NCBI RefSeq assembly: GCF_020889705.1
Contig: NZ_JACMYP010000003.1
Span: 1 to 64,000, forward strand
Reading direction: 5' to 3'
Length of the DNA: 64,000 nt
From: Bradyrhizobium altum
Lineage (GTDB): Bacteria > Pseudomonadota > Alphaproteobacteria > Rhizobiales > Xanthobacteraceae
The notes beneath the pieces are model-generated. The model ran no database searches and had not been told where the DNA came from. It was given only the letters and a program-made list of their open reading frames with translations. A program made the position numbers and the translations under genes. Positions within the stretch are counted from its first letter, which is position 1. Each line of letters begins with the position of its first letter. Positions 45,960 to 54,944 of this stretch are shown in pieces.

Positions 45960-46286
45960 TTGGACCTGCGTGAGCTGCTGTCGATCCCCTATTTGCTCGA
46001 GGCCGAGGCCGTCGAAACCGAGCCGGGGCAGTGGCGGGTTCGCCTTGCCTATCCGGAGCTGCCGGGATGCACAGCGGAAGCCGCCGTCGTCGAGGACGCA
46101 TTGCGGCAGCTCGAGCGGCGCCGCATCGAATTGATCGTCGGCATGATGGAGGAGGGCAAGCAGCCTCCCGTTCCACGCAAGCCGCTCACCGCATCCGATC
46201 CGCTTTGGACCGCTCAGGATCTCGGACTGTCTGACCGTGTCGCCGCGCTTCTCGGCGGTGCGGCGGGCCCGGCCACACGCAATTGA
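45960..46286 (+). CDS. HicB-like small protein without a HicA partner
   Basis: 108 residues. The stretch ETEPGQWRVRLAYPELPGC, then TAEAAVVEDALRQLERRRIELIVGMMEEGKQPPVP, follows the HicB partial RNase H-like fold (strand-strand-PELPGC-helix). No C-terminal DNA-binding domain and no HicA toxin alongside. TTG start with GGGAGG six bases upstream; the nearest upstream ATG lacks a site. Ends 13 bases before the Rieske oxygenase gene and is surely cotranscribed. Role unknown: it may be an adaptor or regulator rather than an antitoxin. Confidence 0.72.
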   Translation: MDLRELLSIPYLLEAEAVETEPGQWRVRLAYPELPGCTAEAAVVEDALRQLERRRIELIVGMMEEGKQPPVPRKPLTASDPLWTAQDLGLSDRVAALLGGAAGPATRN

Positions 46287-46299
46287 AGGAGGCAAATCC

Positions 46300-47619
46300 A
46301 TGCTGTCGCGCGAAGACAATGAACGCCTGGTGAGGGTCGGCAAGGGAACGCCGCTCGGCGAGCTGTTTCGGCTGTACTGGATTCCCTTCCTGCCGTCGGC
46401 CGACCTCGCCAAGGACGGACAGCCGAAGCGCATCCGGCTGCTCGGCGAGGATCTGGTTGCTTTCCGTGACACCGAGGGACGGGTCGGGTTGGTCGATCAG
46501 GCCTGTCCGCATCGCGGCGCGCCGCTGATCTTCGCACGAAACGAGGATTGCGGGCTGCGCTGCGTCTATCACGGCTGGAAATTCGACGTCACCGGCGCGG
46601 TGACGGACATGCCGGCCGAGCCGATGCGCAGCCGCCTCAAGGAGCGGGTGCGGATCAAGGCCTATCCCTGCAAGGAGCGCAACGGAATGATCTGGACCTA
46701 TATGGGTCCCGACCAGGCCGAGCTTCCGCCGCTGCCGAACCTCGAATGGAATCTGGTGCCGGCCGAGCAGGTGCACATCTCGGTTCGCGTCCAGGAGTGC
46801 AACTGGCTGCAGGCGGTCGAAGGCGAGATCGACTCGGCGCACGCGCCGCTGCTTCACGGTCGGCTCGACGCCCAGGGCACGACGAGCGCCTGGATCCAGA
46901 AGCGCGACCTGCGACCGACCTTCGAATGCATCAAGCAAGACTTCGGCATGAGCATCGCCGCGCGTCGCAACTACGATGCCAACACGCTGTACTGGCGAGT
47001 CAACCAGTTCATGCTGCCGTTCTATACGCTGGTGCCCCCGCTGTCGCCGTTCCCGGATCTGAGCGGGCACGCCTGGGTGCCGATCGATGACGAGAACACG
47101 CTCTGCATCATGTTCTCCTATCATCCGTCGGAGCCGCTGCTGGAGAAGACGCGGCAGGTCTTCGCCGAAGGACACAAGGGCCGCGAGAGCGGTCATGCCA
47201 GCCGCCACGCGCTGGTCCAGCACCCGGTGACGGTGCCGTATGCGGGCTACTGGACCAAATACAATCCTCAGAACGGCTTTCAATTCGACTACGAGGCGCA
47301 GCGGACCACCTGGTTCTCGGGCCTGCCGGGGCTGTGGGTGCAGGACGGCGCCTGCCAGAGCGGCATCTCGCCGATCTTCGATCGCACCAGGGAGACGCTC
47401 TGCTCCAGCGATACCGGCATCGCGATGACGCGGCGCTTCATTCTGGAAGCGCTCGGCGCGTATCGCGATCACGCGATCAAGCCGAAGGGTGTCTTGGACC
47501 CCGACGTGTTCATGGTGCGGGCGGTGTCGCTGCGGCTGCCGCCGGAGGATTCCTGGGTCGATGTCGGCGCGCCGTTCATGCGGGCGAAGCTCGGCGCCGA
47601 TTTCGGATACGAGCTGTGA
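46300..47619 (+). CDS. Rieske non-haem iron oxygenase, alpha subunit
   Basis: 439 residues. Rieske cluster ligands Cys69/His71 in CPHRGAP and Cys88/His91 in CVYHGWKFD; mononuclear iron site Asp178-x2-His181-x4-His186 in DSAHAPLLH. Overall layout matches the phthalate-oxygenase-type single-component alpha subunits. GAAGGAGG precedes the ATG. Electrons presumably come from the reductase encoded next. Substrate not predictable; aromatic or alicyclic acid is likely. Confidence 0.92.
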   Translation: MLSREDNERLVRVGKGTPLGELFRLYWIPFLPSADLAKDGQPKRIRLLGEDLVAFRDTEGRVGLVDQACPHRGAPLIFARNEDCGLRCVYHGWKFDVTGAVTDMPAEPMRSRLKERVRIKAYPCKERNGMIWTYMGPDQAELPPLPNLEWNLVPAEQVHISVRVQECNWLQAVEGEIDSAHAPLLHGRLDAQGTTSAWIQKRDLRPTFECIKQDFGMSIAARRNYDANTLYWRVNQFMLPFYTLVPPLSPFPDLSGHAWVPIDDENTLCIMFSYHPSEPLLEKTRQVFAEGHKGRESGHASRHALVQHPVTVPYAGYWTKYNPQNGFQFDYEAQRTTWFSGLPGLWVQDGACQSGISPIFDRTRETLCSSDTGIAMTRRFILEALGAYRDHAIKPKGVLDPDVFMVRAVSLRLPPEDSWVDVGAPFMRAKLGADFGYEL

Positions 47620-47631
47620 GCGCGTCCGGCC

Positions 47632-48594
47632 ATGGCTGAGGTGACGCAGGACGTGCTGGTCAAGCGCATCGGCTACGAGGCCGAGCGGATCAATTCCTAT
47701 GAGCTGATCGTACGGACGGGCGGAGAGCTGACGTCGTTCACGGCCGGCAGCCATATCGACCTGCATCTGCCGAACGGCATGATCCGGAGCTACTCGCTGG
47801 TGAACGATCAGCGCGAGCGGCACCGGTATGTCATCGCAGTCAACAAGGATGCTGAGAGCCGGGGCGGCTCCAGCTTCGTCCACGACTCCGTGAAGGTCGG
47901 CGACATCATGACGATCTCCGGGCCGCGCAATAATTTTGCGCTGCACGAAGAGGCAGAGCATTCGGTCCTGATCGCCGGCGGCATCGGCATCACGCCATTG
48001 CTGTCGATGATCCGGCGTCTGGAGGCGATCGGACGTCGCTGGGAGCTGTTCTACGCCGCGAGGACGCGCGCCGCTGCCGCATTCCTAGACGAGCTCGACG
48101 CATTCCGATCCGATCTTCGCCCCAGGATGCATGTCGATTTCGACGACGAGCGATCGGGGCGCATCTTCGATCTGCCGGCAATCGTCGGAAACGTGCCGGC
48201 CCACGCGCATCTCTATTGCTGCGGTCCGGTGCCCATGCTCGCGGCATTCGAGGCGGCGACGGCCGATCGGCCGTCGGATCGCGTGCATGTCGAATACTTC
48301 CAGGCGCGGGAAGCGCCCGCAACCGAGGGCGGCTTCGACGTCAAGCTCGCGCGAAGCAATCGCACGATTGCGGTCGAGCCAGGCAAGACGATCCTCGATG
48401 CGTTACTGGAGGCCGGCATCACCGCGAACTACGCCTGCACCGAAGGGGTCTGCGGCACCTGCGAGACGCGCGTGCTCGAGGGCACGCCCGACCATCGCGA
48501 CCAGTTTCTGAGCAAGGAAGAGCAGGCGGCGAACAAGAGCGTCATGATCTGCTGCTCGGGCGCCAAGTCCCGCACGCTCGTGCTCGATCTCTAG
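47632..48594 (+). CDS. Oxygenase reductase (FMN / NADH / [2Fe-2S], VanB/PDR type)
   Basis: 320 residues. Flavin domain with RSYSLVN, NAD domain with GGIGITPLLSMIRRL and YCCGPVPMLAAFE, and C-terminal plant-type ferredoxin with Cys ligands in ACTEGVCGTCETRVLEG plus a last Cys in MICCSG. Phthalate-dioxygenase-reductase arrangement. 12 bases after the Rieske gene; together they make a two-component oxygenase. Confidence 0.92.
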   Translation: MAEVTQDVLVKRIGYEAERINSYELIVRTGGELTSFTAGSHIDLHLPNGMIRSYSLVNDQRERHRYVIAVNKDAESRGGSSFVHDSVKVGDIMTISGPRNNFALHEEAEHSVLIAGGIGITPLLSMIRRLEAIGRRWELFYAARTRAAAAFLDELDAFRSDLRPRMHVDFDDERSGRIFDLPAIVGNVPAHAHLYCCGPVPMLAAFEAATADRPSDRVHVEYFQAREAPATEGGFDVKLARSNRTIAVEPGKTILDALLEAGITANYACTEGVCGTCETRVLEGTPDHRDQFLSKEEQAANKSVMICCSGAKSRTLVLDL

Positions 48595-48621
48595 AACAAC
48601 AACATACGACGGGTGGAACCA

Positions 48622-49845
48622 ATGAAGTATCTTTCGCATATTGCCGGAATGGCCCTGCTGGCCGTTTGCGCCGGCTCGCCCGCGTCGGCGGATGCTGCGC
48701 GCTCCTTGAAGATCGGCGTGCTCAACGACGCATCCGGCCCTTACTCGGACAATGCCGGCGAAGGCTCGGTGACGGCGGCCAGGATGGCTGCCGAGGATTT
48801 CATGCGGCTTCATCCGGATTTCAAGGTCGAGATTGTCTCGGCCGATCATCAGAACAAGGCGGATGTCGGCGCGGCGATCGCGCGCCGCTGGATCGATCAG
48901 GAGAAGGTCGACGCAGTCGCCGACGTGCCGAACTCGGCCGTCGGTCTCGCCGTCAACGAAGTCGTGCGCGGCACCAGGGCGGCGTTGATTGCATCGAGCG
49001 CGGCATCCTCCGACCTGACCGGGAAATACTGCTCGCCCAACACGATCCAATGGACCTTCGATACCTGGGCCGCCTCGCACACCATCGGTGCCTATCTCGT
49101 GCGTCACGGCGCCAGGAAATGGTACTTCATCGCGACCGACAATGCGCTCGGCAAGTCGATGGTACGCGACGGCACCGCGGTGATCGGCGCCGGCGGCGGC
49201 ACCGTTCTCGGATCGGTCAATGTGCCGATCAACAATGCGGACTACGCGTCGTTCATCCTGCAGGCCGAGAGCTCCGGCGCCGACGTGATCGCGTTCGCGA
49301 CCGCCGGCGGCGACACGGTCAGCCTGATCAAGCAATCCGCCGAGTTCGGGCTGAAGCAGAGCGGACGCACCTTCGCGGCGCTGTTGACCACCACCAACGA
49401 TGTCGAGTCCAGCGGACTTGCGGTCGGCGAGGGACTGATCATCACCCAGCCGTTCTACTGGGACCTCAACGATGCCAGCCATGCCTGGTCGGCCAGGTTC
49501 AGCGCGCGTCAGCACGGGCAATCGCCGACGGCGTTCCACGCCGGTGTCTACGCCTCTGTGCTGGCTTACCTGAACGCGGCGTCGGCGGCAGGAACCAATG
49601 ACGCGCCGGCCGTGATCCAGAAGTTGAAGGAGAAGCCGATCGACGACGCCTTGTTCGGGCCGGTCGTGGTGCGCGCGGACGGCCGCACCATTCACAACAT
49701 GTACATCTTCAAAGTGAAGAGCCCGAATGCGTCGAAGAGCAAGTGGGACCTGCTGGAGCAGGTCGGCGTGCTGTCCGGGCCGGAGGCGTTTCGGCCGCTC
49801 GACCAGGGCGGATGCTCGCTCGTCGAGCCGCCGAAGAGCAATTGA
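48622..49845 (+). CDS. ABC substrate-binding protein (LivK-like), no partners nearby
   Basis: 407 residues. Signal peptide MKYLSHIAGMALLAVCAGSP ending ASA near residue 24, then LKIGVLNDASGPYSDNAGEGSV and a type-I binding fold. Start ATG at 48622 rather than a GTG three codons earlier. Cotranscribed with the oxygenase genes, so it probably binds the pathway substrate in the periplasm. No cognate permease or ATPase is adjacent; it may use a shared importer. Confidence 0.87.
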   Translation: MKYLSHIAGMALLAVCAGSPASADAARSLKIGVLNDASGPYSDNAGEGSVTAARMAAEDFMRLHPDFKVEIVSADHQNKADVGAAIARRWIDQEKVDAVADVPNSAVGLAVNEVVRGTRAALIASSAASSDLTGKYCSPNTIQWTFDTWAASHTIGAYLVRHGARKWYFIATDNALGKSMVRDGTAVIGAGGGTVLGSVNVPINNADYASFILQAESSGADVIAFATAGGDTVSLIKQSAEFGLKQSGRTFAALLTTTNDVESSGLAVGEGLIITQPFYWDLNDASHAWSARFSARQHGQSPTAFHAGVYASVLAYLNAASAAGTNDAPAVIQKLKEKPIDDALFGPVVVRADGRTIHNMYIFKVKSPNASKSKWDLLEQVGVLSGPEAFRPLDQGGCSLVEPPKSN

Positions 49846-49898
49846 CGACGACGGCTGCGGCCCTCGGATCAACACTTCTCAAACTGACGGATGCCCCG

Positions 49899-51182
49899 AT
49901 GCTGGATCAGCTTGAAGCCGACTTCCCCGAGCACACGCCGCGCCCTGTCGATGCGCCAAGGGCGCTCGAGGGGGTCCGGGTGATCGATTTCTCGCACTTC
50001 ATCGCGGGACCGTTTGCGACCATGATCCTTGCTGACATGGGCGCCGAGGTAATCAAGATCGAAGCGCCGGGCCGCGGTGACGATTTGCGCCGCTATCCCC
50101 CGGTGCATCCCGACCTCAGGCACGGTGCGCCGTTCCTCTGGACCAACCGCAACAAGCGCAGCATAGCCCTCGACCTCAAATCGCCTGAGGGCCTCAAGGT
50201 CGCGCGCGAGCTGATCGCGACGGCGGACGTTCTGGTCGAGAATTTTTCGTCGAGCGTGATGGCACGGCTGGGGCTCGACTACGAGAGCTGCCGCAAGATC
50301 AAACCCGAGATCATCTATTGCTCGGTGTCGGCTTATGGCCGTGACGGGGCATTTTCGGACCGGCTCGGCTTCGATCCGATCGCGCAGGTCGAGAGCGGCT
50401 TCGTGGCGATGAATGGCTATGCCGACCGGGAGGGCGTGCGGGCATTGTCGCCGGTGATGGATATCAGCACCGCGATGATGGCCAGCAATGCGATCCTCGG
50501 CGCGTTGTTCGCGCGGCAGCGCAGCGGGCAGGGCCAGGCCATCGAGGTGTCGTTGTTCGAGAATGCCGTCCTGATGACCGGCTACGCGACCATGCAGTCG
50601 CTCTTCAGCGGCACCGATCCGAAGCGAAGCGGCAACACCAGCCCGGACACCTGTCCGTCGGGTGTGTTCCTGGCGAGCGATTGCGCCTTCTATATCAACT
50701 GCGGCAATGACAAGATCTTCCAACGCCTGATGGCGCAGGTTCTCGAGCGCGAGGACCTCGCGGCGGCCGAGATCTATGCAACCGGCCCGGATCGAATCCG
50801 CCGGCGCGAGGAGCTGTTCGCGATCCTTGGCGACGCCTTTGCGCAGCAGCCCTGGTCGCACTGGCAGTCGCGGATGCGGGCGGCCGGGGTGCCGTGCGGT
50901 CAGGTGCGCACCGTCGGCGAGGCGATCCGTTCCCCGGAGGCAAGGGAGCGCGGCATCGTCACTCGGATCCCGCACGAGACGGTGGGTTGGGTGCCGAACG
51001 TGAACCTGCCGATCCGCTATTCGCGGACGCCGATCGTTGATCCCGTCGCGGCACCGGCCGTTGGGCAGCACACCGAAAATGTCCTGCGTGAGTTACTCGG
51101 CTACGACGAGGCGGAGATTGCGCGCCTCGCCGCAGGCGGGGCTTTCGGCAGCCAGCCCGCGCGACAGGATGCCAGGCCGTGA
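49899..51182 (+). CDS. CaiB/BaiF (family III) CoA-transferase
   Basis: 427 residues. VRVIDFSHFIAGPFATMILADMGAEVIKIE, WTNRNKRSIALDLKSPEG, VENFSSSVMARLGLDY and IYCSVSAYGRDGAF; Asp188 in LSPVMDISTAMMA is the expected nucleophile. Second such enzyme in the region. Start at MLDQLEADF; a TTG at 49842 that overlaps the preceding stop is an alternative giving 19 more residues. Stop overlaps the next gene's GTG by four bases. Confidence 0.88.
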   Translation: MLDQLEADFPEHTPRPVDAPRALEGVRVIDFSHFIAGPFATMILADMGAEVIKIEAPGRGDDLRRYPPVHPDLRHGAPFLWTNRNKRSIALDLKSPEGLKVARELIATADVLVENFSSSVMARLGLDYESCRKIKPEIIYCSVSAYGRDGAFSDRLGFDPIAQVESGFVAMNGYADREGVRALSPVMDISTAMMASNAILGALFARQRSGQGQAIEVSLFENAVLMTGYATMQSLFSGTDPKRSGNTSPDTCPSGVFLASDCAFYINCGNDKIFQRLMAQVLEREDLAAAEIYATGPDRIRRREELFAILGDAFAQQPWSHWQSRMRAAGVPCGQVRTVGEAIRSPEARERGIVTRIPHETVGWVPNVNLPIRYSRTPIVDPVAAPAVGQHTENVLRELLGYDEAEIARLAAGGAFGSQPARQDARP

Positions 51183-52375
51183 CGGCGCGCGGGCGAGACG
51201 AGCGGACGCTGCGGGGCCGTGTGGCTGTGATCGGGATCGGTGAAACGGAATATTATCGCCACGGCGCTTCTCCCGACCCGGAATTCAAGCTCGCGCTGAA
51301 AGCCATTCTGGCGGCGTGCGAGGATGCCGGGCTCGATCCGCGCGAGATCGACGGGTTCTCGTCCTACAGCGACGATCGCAGCGAGGCGTCGCGGCTCGCC
51401 GCGGCGCTGGGTACACATCGATTGCGCTCCGCCACCATGCAATGGGGCGGCGGCGGCGGCGGTTGCTGTGCTGCGGTTGCCAACGCGGCGGCCTCGATCG
51501 TCGCGGGCCTCGCCGATTGTGTCGTGGTGTTCCGCTCATTGGCGCAGGGCCAATATGGCCGGTTTGGACAGGCGGGCGGCATCCACACGGTTTCGGGCGA
51601 ACGGTCCTACCTGATGCCCTATGGTGTGCTGGCGCCGCCGCAGCGTTTTGCCATGCGGGTGCAGCGCTACATGCACGAGCATGGCGTGCGGCAAGAGGCG
51701 TTGCGCGCGATCGCGCTCGCCTCCTATCACCACGCCCAGGCCAACCCGCGCGCCGTGATGCACGGCAGGCCACTGGACGTCGAGAAATACGATGCCTCGC
51801 GCTGGATCGTGGAGCCGTTCCATCTTTACGATTGCTGCATGGAAAATGACGGTGCAGCGGCATTGCTGCTGGTATCGGCGGAGCGCGCCAATGAATTCCG
51901 GCACAAGCCGGCCTATCTGCTCGGTGCCGCCTTCGGATCCGGACATCGTGCGGCGGCGACGGCGCACAATGCGCCGCTCTACGCCACGGCGAGCTTCGAC
52001 ACCGTCGCTCCCGATCTCTATCGCATGGCCGGGGTAGGGCCGTCCGATGTTTGCGTCGTCCAGGCGTACGAGAATTTCACCGGCGGTGTCGTGATGGCGC
52101 TGGCGGAGCACGGCTTCTTCAAGCCGGAGGAAGCCAACGACTTCCTGACCTTCGAGAACCTGATCGCGCCGTCCGGGCGGCTGCCGCTCAACACCAGTGG
52201 CGGCAACCTCGCCGAATGCTACATGCACGGTTTTGAGCTCGTGCTGGAAGCGGTTCGCCAGGTGCGCGGCACCTCGACGAGCCAGGCTCGACGGAGCGAC
52301 GTCGCAATGGTCATTGGAGGTCCGATGGTCTCTCCTGCGAGCAACCTCATTTTGGGTTCGGAGGCCACCATATGA
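51179..52375 (+). CDS. Thiolase-like lipid-transfer protein (Ltp/SCP2-thiolase type)
   Basis: 398 residues. Thiolase superfamily: VAVIGIGETEYYRHG opening, glycine-rich loop with Cys96-Cys97 in GGGGCCAAVANAA, and C-terminal LNTSGGNLAECYMHGFELVLEA, where classical thiolases have a GHPxGxTG loop. This resembles Ltp2-type retro-aldolases that work with a DUF35 partner in steroid side-chain removal. GTG start overlapping the CoA-transferase stop; overlaps the DUF35 gene by four bases. Confidence 0.87.
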   Translation: MTARGRDERTLRGRVAVIGIGETEYYRHGASPDPEFKLALKAILAACEDAGLDPREIDGFSSYSDDRSEASRLAAALGTHRLRSATMQWGGGGGGCCAAVANAAASIVAGLADCVVVFRSLAQGQYGRFGQAGGIHTVSGERSYLMPYGVLAPPQRFAMRVQRYMHEHGVRQEALRAIALASYHHAQANPRAVMHGRPLDVEKYDASRWIVEPFHLYDCCMENDGAAALLLVSAERANEFRHKPAYLLGAAFGSGHRAAATAHNAPLYATASFDTVAPDLYRMAGVGPSDVCVVQAYENFTGGVVMALAEHGFFKPEEANDFLTFENLIAPSGRLPLNTSGGNLAECYMHGFELVLEAVRQVRGTSTSQARRSDVAMVIGGPMVSPASNLILGSEATI

Positions 52376-52821
52376 GCAAGCCGGGCGCGCGCTATCTCCC
52401 GGCAGGTCTGCCGATCCCGGTCGCAGAACCTGACGGCCTCTCCGCGCCCTACTGGGAAGGAGTGCGTCAGGGCAAGCTGCTGGTGCAACGCTGCGACCGC
52501 TGCAACACGTGGCAGTTCGGACCCGAGTGGCTCTGCCACCACTGCCACGCCTTCGACCCGGCATGGACCGAGGTCGCGCCGCGCGGCCGGATCTTCAGCT
52601 GGGAACGCGCGTGGCATCCATCGCATGCGGCGCTGAAAGGGCATGGACCGTACATCGCGGTGCTTGTCGAACTGCCGCATGCCGGCTGCATTCGCATGGT
52701 CGGCAATCTGCTCGGCGATCCCGAACAGGCGGTTGCAATCGGCGCTGATGTCGAAGGGGTCTTCGAGCATCACCCGGAGTCGAACCCGCCTTATTCCTTG
52801 CTGCAATGGCGCCGGCCGTAG
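52372..52821 (+). CDS. DUF35 / OB-fold zinc-ribbon acyl-CoA-associated protein
   Basis: 149 residues. N-terminal helix (PYWEGVRQGKLLVQRC), zinc ribbon Cys41/Cys44 and Cys55/Cys58 (CDRC, CHHC), then an OB fold with GRIFSWERAWHP. DUF35 proteins bind thiolase-like enzymes and CoA substrates; the ATGA overlap with the thiolase-like gene strongly suggests a complex. Ends the catabolic operon. Confidence 0.9.
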   Translation: MSKPGARYLPAGLPIPVAEPDGLSAPYWEGVRQGKLLVQRCDRCNTWQFGPEWLCHHCHAFDPAWTEVAPRGRIFSWERAWHPSHAALKGHGPYIAVLVELPHAGCIRMVGNLLGDPEQAVAIGADVEGVFEHHPESNPPYSLLQWRRP

Positions 52822-53095
52822 GTTTCCCCCGAGTTACTATCGATCCCTGCGCTCGATGCGGGCAATCGATCGCGCGTCTACCGGAGATAGATGGTCCGTG
52901 GATCGCTGCACCTGTGATCATTCGCGGGTGACATGCGGTTTGCCTGCTTTCGCGTCAGCGGCGCTGACAGGATGAGCTGCCTGGGTCCTTGTCTCGCGGC
53001 AGATGACATGCAATCTTTCGCCCCCGGCAATGCTGTTCGAGAGCAACAAGAACAATAATCCCTCTCGTCCCTCCAATTCTGTCGAGGGCTTGATC
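52822..53095. other. Intergenic region upstream of amiC
   Basis: 274 bases without a gene. Contains the dyad GTCAGC-GGC-GCTGAC at 52954-52968 and two copies of TGACATGC about 78 bases apart (52929 and 53007 regions). It should hold the end of the catabolic operon and the promoter of amiCR; I cannot assign promoter boxes. Confidence 0.4.
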
Positions 53096-54250
53096 ATGTC
53101 GAATCCTACCCAAGCGACCTCCGCTCCATGGCGGATAGGCGTGCTGTTCTCGCGAACCGGCTTCATGTCGGTGATCGAGGAGACCCAGTATCAGGGCACG
53201 CAGCTTGCGATCGAGGAGGTGAACGAGGCGGGCGGGGTCTGCGGCCGCGAGCTGGTTCCCGTCGCCTACGACCCCGGCTCGGACTCGGCCGCCTATGGCC
53301 ACTACGCCAAACGGTTGATGGTGGAGGATCAGGTCAGCACTATATTCGGCTGCTACACCTCGTCGAGCCGCAAGGCGGTGCTGCCGGTGGTCGAACGGCT
53401 GAACGGCCTGCTTTGGTACCCGACGCTCTATGAGGGTTTCGAGGCGTCGCCGAACGTCATCTACACCGGCGCCTCGCCGAATCAGAACAGCCTCGCGCTG
53501 TGCCGCTATCTGATGGATACGTTCGGAACACGATTTTATTTCGTGGGGTCGGACTACATCTATCCGCGCGAGTCCAACCGGGTGATGCGCGAACTGCTGA
53601 AGAGCAATGGCGGCTCGGTCGTGGGCGAACGCTACGTCAATGTCTACGCGCGCTGGCAGGACTTTGTCCCGATCATCCAGGACATCAAGCGGGTCAGGCC
53701 CGACGTGATCTTCTCGACCGTCGTGGGGGAGGGCACGGTCTTCCTCTATCAGGCCTACGCAAATGTCGGGCTCGATCCAAAGCAAGTGCCGATCGCCAGC
53801 CTGACCACGACGGAAGCCGAAATCGCCGCCATGGGTTTCGACGTCGGCGAAGGACACGTCACCGCGGCATCCTATTTCCAGGGTGTCGAGGGCAGCGCCA
53901 ACAGCGCGTTTGTGCAGCGCTTCAAGAAGCGGTTCGGCGCCGATATCTCGACCAACATGTGCGCAGAGGCATCCTATTTCCAGCTGCATCTGTTTGCGAA
54001 GGCGCTCGAGCAGGTCAATTCGCTCGACACGGAAGTGCTCCGCTCCATGGTGTTCGGCACCAGCTTTGATGCACCGCAAGGTGCCGTCACCGTCAACCCG
54101 ATGTCGGGCCACACCGATCTGTGGACACGCATCGGGCGCGCCAACCGCCAGGGACAGTTCGATGTGGTCAGCCAGTCGAAGGAGCCGGTGCATGCAGATC
54201 CGTTCCTGATCGGGTATGGTCGTGCAACGCAAACAGGAAGCGTCCAATGA
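53096..54250 (+). CDS. amiC: AmiC, amide-sensing negative regulator
   Basis: 384 residues, the length of Pseudomonas AmiC (385). Periplasmic-binding-protein fold of the AmiC/FmdD family (IGVLFSRTGFMSVIEETQYQG, CYTSSSRKAVLPVVERLNGLLWYPTLYEGFE) but no signal peptide, so it stays in the cytoplasm. In Pseudomonas it binds amides and, when empty, silences AmiR. Start at MSNPTQA with GAGGG upstream. Stop overlaps amiR as ATGA, matching the AmiC-AmiR complex. Confidence 0.92.
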   Translation: MSNPTQATSAPWRIGVLFSRTGFMSVIEETQYQGTQLAIEEVNEAGGVCGRELVPVAYDPGSDSAAYGHYAKRLMVEDQVSTIFGCYTSSSRKAVLPVVERLNGLLWYPTLYEGFEASPNVIYTGASPNQNSLALCRYLMDTFGTRFYFVGSDYIYPRESNRVMRELLKSNGGSVVGERYVNVYARWQDFVPIIQDIKRVRPDVIFSTVVGEGTVFLYQAYANVGLDPKQVPIASLTTTEAEIAAMGFDVGEGHVTAASYFQGVEGSANSAFVQRFKKRFGADISTNMCAEASYFQLHLFAKALEQVNSLDTEVLRSMVFGTSFDAPQGAVTVNPMSGHTDLWTRIGRANRQGQFDVVSQSKEPVHADPFLIGYGRATQTGSVQ

Positions 54251-54888
54251 ACGAGCAGTCGCGTAAGCCGTCGCTGAGCCGAGACGTCGGCGGACGCAAG
54301 ACCATGGTTCAGGAACTTGCCGATCTGTCGGCCGTGGTGGTCGCGCCGGTCGACGATCAGGTCGGCATGTTGCTGCGCGAATTGCAGCGATTCAGGATGC
54401 GGGTGCGTCAGGTCTGGCCTATGCCGGAGAGCGTGCCGGCCGATGCCGACGTGGTTTACTGCGAATACTCGCCGGATCTGGCACGGCGCCTGCCGTGGAT
54501 TCCAGGCGATGCACGTTCCGCGCTGGTCGTGATCCTGCCGGCGACGGAGACCGTTCACGCCGATGCGCTGTGTCACGCAACGCCCAACGCCGTTCTGCCG
54601 CGGCCGTTCACGCAGAATGCAGTGTTGTCCAGCCTCGTGCTGGCGCGCAGCCAGTTCAGTTACGAACGGCGGCTTCGCAGCAAGATCGAGAAGCTCGACG
54701 ACAATCTGCGCTCGATGCGCACGGTGGAACGCGCCAAGGCCATCCTGATGGCGACGCGCCAAATGCCGGAAACCGAAGCCTATGGCTTCATCAGACGACA
54801 GGCGATGGATCGTCGCGTGTCGGCAAGTGCAGTCGCCGCGGCGATTGTTGACTCGTTCGAACTGCTTGGCTACGATCATCAACAGTAA
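54247..54888 (+). CDS. amiR: AmiR, ANTAR-domain antiterminator
   Basis: 213 residues. N-terminal pseudo-receiver (about 28-135) without the usual aspartate-lysine set, a coiled coil (about 138-160), and a C-terminal three-helix ANTAR RNA-binding domain (MRTVERAKAILMATRQMPETEAYGFIRRQAMDRRVS). In Pseudomonas AmiR binds the amidase leader RNA and stops termination when amide frees it from AmiC. A leader terminator lies directly downstream here. Start chosen within the amiC stop. Confidence 0.92.
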   Translation: MNEQSRKPSLSRDVGGRKTMVQELADLSAVVVAPVDDQVGMLLRELQRFRMRVRQVWPMPESVPADADVVYCEYSPDLARRLPWIPGDARSALVVILPATETVHADALCHATPNAVLPRPFTQNAVLSSLVLARSQFSYERRLRSKIEKLDDNLRSMRTVERAKAILMATRQMPETEAYGFIRRQAMDRRVSASAVAAAIVDSFELLGYDHQQ

Positions 54889-54905
54889 GCCCCAATAGCG
54901 GGGCC

Positions 54906-54923
54906 GGCGGCGACAGCGCCGCC
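54906..54923 (+). promoter_or_regulatory. Leader RNA hairpin upstream of the ami terminator
   Basis: GGCGGCG (54906-54912) / CGCCGCC (54917-54923) with loop ACAG. A second, weak hairpin GGC-AACAAA-GCC (54936-54947) with a six-base loop overlaps the first arm of the terminator, as an antiterminator would. Loops do not fully match the A1/G4 hexaloop rule for ANTAR targets. Confidence 0.45.
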
Positions 54924-54944
54924 TTCGACACAACCGGCAACAAA

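Noticed and set aside
45960-46286. HicAB toxin-antitoxin system
   Set aside because: Only a HicB-like protein is present; no HicA-like reading frame with a G-K-G-S-H type motif was found on either side.
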